Source: DASVUS01 sp036388675 (GTDB taxonomy: Bacteria > Armatimonadota > Abditibacteriia > Abditibacteriales > Abditibacteriaceae). From it: a DNA stretch of 64,000 nucleotides. Shown here piece after piece: positions 61,491 through 64,000 of this stretch. The DNA lies in assembly GCA_036388675.1 (NCBI GenBank), contig DASVRI010000030.1, positions 1 through 64,000 of the forward strand. Reading direction: 5' to 3'. A model generated the notes under the pieces. It ran no database searches, was not told the DNA's origin, and was given only the letters and a program-made list of their open reading frames with translations. A program made the position numbers and the translations under genes. How positions within the stretch are numbered: the stretch's first letter is position 1; the number at the start of each line of letters is the position of its first letter.

Positions 61491-62282
61491 CTAATCATCT
61501 TCAATGGTGAACGCTGAAGCGGTTCCCTCCGCATTGCGCCGCGCCAGCACTTCAAGCCTGGTGGCTTTGACGTGGCCGTCGCAAAACAAGACATTGGTGA
61601 AATCGAAGTGCCGCGCCACGATGTTTTGCAACTGGTGCGGCTGCACGGAAGTATCAATGGCGGGCAGCATTCCCCAGAAAAAACCCTGCGACCCGCCGGG
61701 GTTAGCCGCGCTGGGCGCATTGTTATTATCGGTGACCCATACCGTTGTGGCCGGTGTTTGCACCGCAGCCAGGCGCACCAGATACAGAATGGACGAGCGC
61801 GGCGGCGTGGTGTTGTCGGGGCCGGCACCATAGGCGCCGTTCAAACCGTAGCTTCCATAATTGAGGCTGGTCTGGCCCGCAGGAATGTTGCCCTGATAGA
61901 CGAAGCGCGAATTGCTGGCACTATCGCTGGGGCAGGTGAAAACCTGTTCGTTCTTCACGTAAGGGTAAATGGCGTCCATCCATTTGTAGTTGGCGGCGTC
62001 GGAGTTGCCGGCGGAGCCGAAGAAAGAAAACGGCATCGTGTCGTCGTAATCGCCGGCATATTGCAGCAGACCCAACCCGATTTGCTTCAGGTTCGATTGG
62101 CATGAAGCGCGCCGCGCGTTTTCCCTGGCGCGCGCGAACACGGGAAACAAAATGGCGGCCAGTACCGAGATGATGGCTATGACAACAAGCAATTCGATGA
62201 GCGTGAAGCCGCTCATCACACTTCGGTTGAGTACTCGATGCGGGGCAATCCAAGTTGCCTGGTAGTTGGTTCTTCGTTTCAT
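61491..62282 (-). CDS. Type II-type prepilin (N-methylation motif, DUF1559-like)
   Basis: About 263 aa. The prepilin site SG-FTLIELLVVIAIISVLAAILFPVFARARENARRASCQSNLKQIGLGLLQYAGDYDDTMPF is classical, with the cleavage Gly and the Glu at +5. The mature domain contains YPYVKNEQVFTCPSD, LNYGSYGLNGAYG and HFDFTNVLFCDGHVKA, the late DGH-type motif of this family. Such proteins are very abundant in Armatimonadota and Planctomycetota and probably form surface pseudopili. The ATG at 62282 gives a 33-residue leader; another ATG at 62216 gives a 2-residue leader (MS-G). Confidence 0.93.
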   Translation of the reverse strand: MKRRTNYQATWIAPHRVLNRSVMSGFTLIELLVVIAIISVLAAILFPVFARARENARRASCQSNLKQIGLGLLQYAGDYDDTMPFSFFGSAGNSDAANYKWMDAIYPYVKNEQVFTCPSDSASNSRFVYQGNIPAGQTSLNYGSYGLNGAYGAGPDNTTPPRSSILYLVRLAAVQTPATTVWVTDNNNAPSAANPGGSQGFFWGMLPAIDTSVQPHQLQNIVARHFDFTNVLFCDGHVKATRLEVLARRNAEGTASAFTIEDD

Positions 62283-62385
62283 GATCGACAAGCGGCATCT
62301 GCTTTGCAATTACGGTTCCCATCACCTGCGCAGCGCTATTAAAGTGAATCCATGAGCGTGGGTCAAATGAGATAAAAGGACGAAC

Positions 62386-62865
62386 ATGAACATGACACTT
62401 TTGAGTAGCGAAAAAGCCAGACGTCCAATCGCGCTTCTGGTCGCAGCTTCTTTGACGGCGCCCACTCTGGCCGGTTGCGGTGGCGGTGGCACCGGCAGTA
62501 CGCCTCCGCCCGCCGACGCCACACTGGGACAGGCGCCGATGCGTCCCTCGATGAATCAGCAGCGTCCCGGCATGAGCACCAAACAGAAAATGGTGCTGCT
62601 GGCCGGAGCCGCAGCTCTCTATTACATGTATAAAAGGAAGCAGAACGCTCAGGGGCAGTCGGTTCAATACTATCGTTCTGAAACCAACGGACGTATTTAC
62701 TATCGCGACCCACGAACCAAGCAGGCAATCTATGTGACTCCGCCGCAGCAGGGCATTCAGGTGCCGGCTGATCAGGCCCAGGAATACAGCGGTTACTCCG
62801 GCTATCAGGGCAATCGTAGTGGCCGCGAGTTCGGTGGTTACGGCCCTCAGGGCCAGATGTTTTAA
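62386..62865 (+). CDS. Putative lipoprotein with YXY/Gly-rich tail
   Basis: 159 aa. A signal with lipobox LAGCGGGG (Cys around residue 31) is followed by a Pro/Gln/Met-rich linker and a second hydrophobic stretch (KMVLLAGAAALYYMYKRK). A polar domain with SVQYYRSETNGRIYYRDPRTKQAIYVTPPQ follows, ending in a Tyr/Gly-rich tail. AAAGGA precedes the ATG. It is in the same direction as the Gly/Gln-rich repeat protein gene just downstream, and the two may act together at the envelope. No family recognised. Confidence 0.75.
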   Translation: MNMTLLSSEKARRPIALLVAASLTAPTLAGCGGGGTGSTPPPADATLGQAPMRPSMNQQRPGMSTKQKMVLLAGAAALYYMYKRKQNAQGQSVQYYRSETNGRIYYRDPRTKQAIYVTPPQQGIQVPADQAQEYSGYSGYQGNRSGREFGGYGPQGQMF

Positions 62866-62966
62866 GGCACCACACTCAACATTGAGAATTGGTGCAAACG
62901 AGTACTCGGTTCGACAATTGCAAGACGGTTGCATCGTAGAACCTTGTAGTGATGGAGGAGAAGAAA

Positions 62967-63329
62967 ATGGGACCTTTAGACCTACTTTTTGGACAGGTGC
63001 AACGTGCGATACAAGATCACAGTTCGCCGAACACACCTGGGCCAAGTTATGACCCCAGTGGTATTCTGGGCCAGCTTTCGGGCTTGTTTGGACAGCACGC
63101 ACAGCAACACGGCGGCGGCTTTGACCCGAGCAGTTACGGCTACGACCAGCAGCAGGGCTATGGCCAACAGGCTGGCTACGGTCAACAGGGCGGCTTTGGC
63201 AATGTGCTGTCCTCCGACCAGGACCCCTACGGCGATCCGGGACAGCAGCAGGGTGGCCAGCAGGGCGGTTTTGGCAATGTGCTGTCCTCCGACCAAGACC
63301 CCTACGGCGATCCGGGTCGGCAGCGCTAA
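62967..63329 (+). CDS. Gly/Gln/Tyr-rich repeat protein
   Basis: 120 aa, starting at the ATG with a strong GGAGGAG 6 nt upstream; an upstream in-frame GTG is unlikely. An ordered N-terminus (GPLDLLFGQVQRAIQDHSS) is followed by a low-complexity region rich in Q, G, Y and S (YGYDQQQGYGQQAGYGQQ). Two near-identical units GGFGNVLSSDQDPYGDPG lie 75 bp apart in DNA. The composition resembles prion-like or phase-separating domains. No signal peptide, so cytoplasmic location is likely. It ends just before a strong terminator. Confidence 0.75.
   Translation: MGPLDLLFGQVQRAIQDHSSPNTPGPSYDPSGILGQLSGLFGQHAQQHGGGFDPSSYGYDQQQGYGQQAGYGQQGGFGNVLSSDQDPYGDPGQQQGGQQGGFGNVLSSDQDPYGDPGRQR
63186..63323. repeat. 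Two 63-bp near-identical direct repeats, 75-bp period
   Basis: They encode QGGFGNVLSSDQDPYGDPG twice at the end of the Gly/Gln-rich protein, with only a few base differences. The arrangement suggests duplication by slippage or recombination. Confidence 0.8.
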
Positions 63330-63345
63330 TCTGCGTCATTTAAAG

Positions 63346-63378
63346 AAAAGGAGCAGCGAATTTCGCTGCTCCTTTTTT
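63346..63378 (+). terminator. Strong intrinsic terminator
   Basis: AAAGGAGCAGCGAA paired with TTCGCTGCTCCTTT, a tight loop, then TTTTTTG. It ends the Gly/Gln-rich protein transcript and faces the convergent DNA ligase gene. Confidence 0.9.
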
Positions 63379-63398
63379 GTGTTTTTATTTGTAAATGA

Positions 63399-64000
63399 CT
63401 ATTCAGTTGTTTCCCCGGCCAGGCGGCGCACCGTATCTAGTGTGTCGATTTGCGCAGCGGGTTTGTCCGGGCGCAGACGCAGAATGCGTGGAAATCGTAG
63501 GGCATAACCGCTTTTGTGGCGCTTCGATGGCTGCACATTATCAAATGTTACTTCGATCACGATCTGCGGCTCCACCACGCGCACTTTGCCGTGTGCAAAC
63601 TCCTGGATGGTATGCGCACGAAACCACTCCGACATCTCCATGATTTCCTGGTCAGTAAGCCCTGAATAGGCTTTGCCGACGTTTAGCAATGTCGGGTCAT
63701 CTTCGGCGGCGCGTACGGCAAAAGTATAATCCGACAGAAACTTGCTGCGCCGCCCGTTGCCTACTTCGACAGCCGTCACCACCACATCCAGTGTGGCCAG
63801 TGCGCGCTTGATTTTGAGCCACTCTCGACCGCGCCGCCCCGGCTTGTATTGCGAGCGCGGATCTTTAGTCATCAATCCTTCGTTGCCGCGAGCGCGCGCC
63901 GCCTCAAACTCCTCATCAAGTTGTGCGACATCGCAAAAGGTTCGCGAAGCTGCCACACGCGCCGTTTCTGCATCGAAGGGCAAGCTTTCCAAAACTTTGC
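63399..64000 (-). CDS. ATP-dependent DNA ligase, C-terminal part (runs off the window)
   Basis: At least 200 aa; the frame is open through the right edge, so the N-terminal part lies outside. Visible are the end of the adenylation domain (NEGLMTKDPRSQYKPGRRGREWLKIKR, which holds the EGLMxK and WLKIK motifs IV and V) and the OB domain (DVVVTAVEVGNGRRSKFLSDYTFAVR, PQIVIEVTFDNVQPSKRHKSGYALRFPRILRLRPDKPA). This fits archaeal/eukaryal-type ATP ligases found in some bacteria beside NAD-dependent LigA. A repair role is the usual view. The start cannot be fixed here. Confidence 0.93.
   Translation of the reverse strand, partial: KVLESLPFDAETARVAASRTFCDVAQLDEEFEAARARGNEGLMTKDPRSQYKPGRRGREWLKIKRALATLDVVVTAVEVGNGRRSKFLSDYTFAVRAAEDDPTLLNVGKAYSGLTDQEIMEMSEWFRAHTIQEFAHGKVRVVEPQIVIEVTFDNVQPSKRHKSGYALRFPRILRLRPDKPAAQIDTLDTVRRLAGETTE

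Noticed and set aside
61921..63339. Leftward open frame of about 470 codons
   Set aside because: It crosses the prepilin, lipoprotein and Gly/Gln genes in the wrong frame or strand and contains only shadow sequence.

Overview
The window reads as chromosomal DNA of a GC-rich, heterotrophic, probably aerobic bacterium. The best phylum guess is Armatimonadota or the neighbouring Abditibacteriota. The main clue is the type II-type prepilin at 61491-62282, which has the FTLIELLVVIAII leader, the FPVFARARENARRASC segment and a late FCDGHVK motif, a combination typical of those phyla and of Planctomycetota. No rRNA, tRNA, CRISPR array, transposase or prophage is visible. Coding density is high and genes lie on both strands in short operons.

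Layout. 1-6.3 kb: a Crp/Fnr-like regulator, a small acidic protein, a YdeP-type molybdopterin oxidoreductase divergent from its maturation factor fdhD, and nadA. 6.5-16.5 kb: corA, a ParB-fold protein, an O-antigen ligase-like protein with aroQ and pepP directly downstream, a Kef-type antiporter and a DUF2298 membrane protein. 16.5-25.3 kb: an HtrA protease, a thioredoxin/glycosyltransferase pair, holB-tmk, a Ycf45-like R3H ATPase and endonuclease IV. 25.5-36.7 kb: a CHASE4/PAS/GGDEF/EAL protein, a frameshifted response regulator, Fe-S genes (erpA-like, cysteine desulfurase, Mrp), pgeF, a nucleotidyltransferase pair, TauE/SafE and a HAD hydrolase. 36.8-47.3 kb: ppk1, a ROK kinase, an NHLRC2-like thioredoxin/NHL protein, an SDR epimerase and an ssuABC-type ABC operon. 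47.3-64 kb: a CAP-domain protein, DUF58, an AT-rich WD40 gene, a DHH phosphoesterase, a prepilin/FecR chimera, a CHASE2/PAS/GGDEF/EAL protein, small membrane proteins, a cytochrome c/sorbosone dehydrogenase pair, a prepilin, a lipoprotein, a Gly/Gln-rich repeat protein and the end of an ATP-dependent DNA ligase.

The most striking property is genome-scale. The palindrome GAGTACTC, mostly as CGAGTACTCG, occurs 61 times by my manual count, where about one copy is expected by chance. It is spread through genes and spacers, and in genes it is read as (R/G)-V-L, S-T or E-Y-S. This resembles the HIP1 (GCGATCGC) phenomenon of cyanobacteria with an unrelated sequence. The palindrome also supplies stems of two apparent intrinsic terminators, part of a -10 element and a ribosome binding site. 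A second systematic signal is a TAnnnT hexamer exactly 6 nt before the start codon of at least eight genes, which suggests frequent leaderless mRNAs beside ordinary Shine-Dalgarno starts. Several small inverted-repeat elements (MITE-like or REP-like) sit in the spacers.

All calls rest on reading the sequence and on family knowledge; no database search was run. Start sites were moved to internal ATG/GTG/TTG codons where a ribosome binding site, a -10 box or the family N-terminus argued for it.
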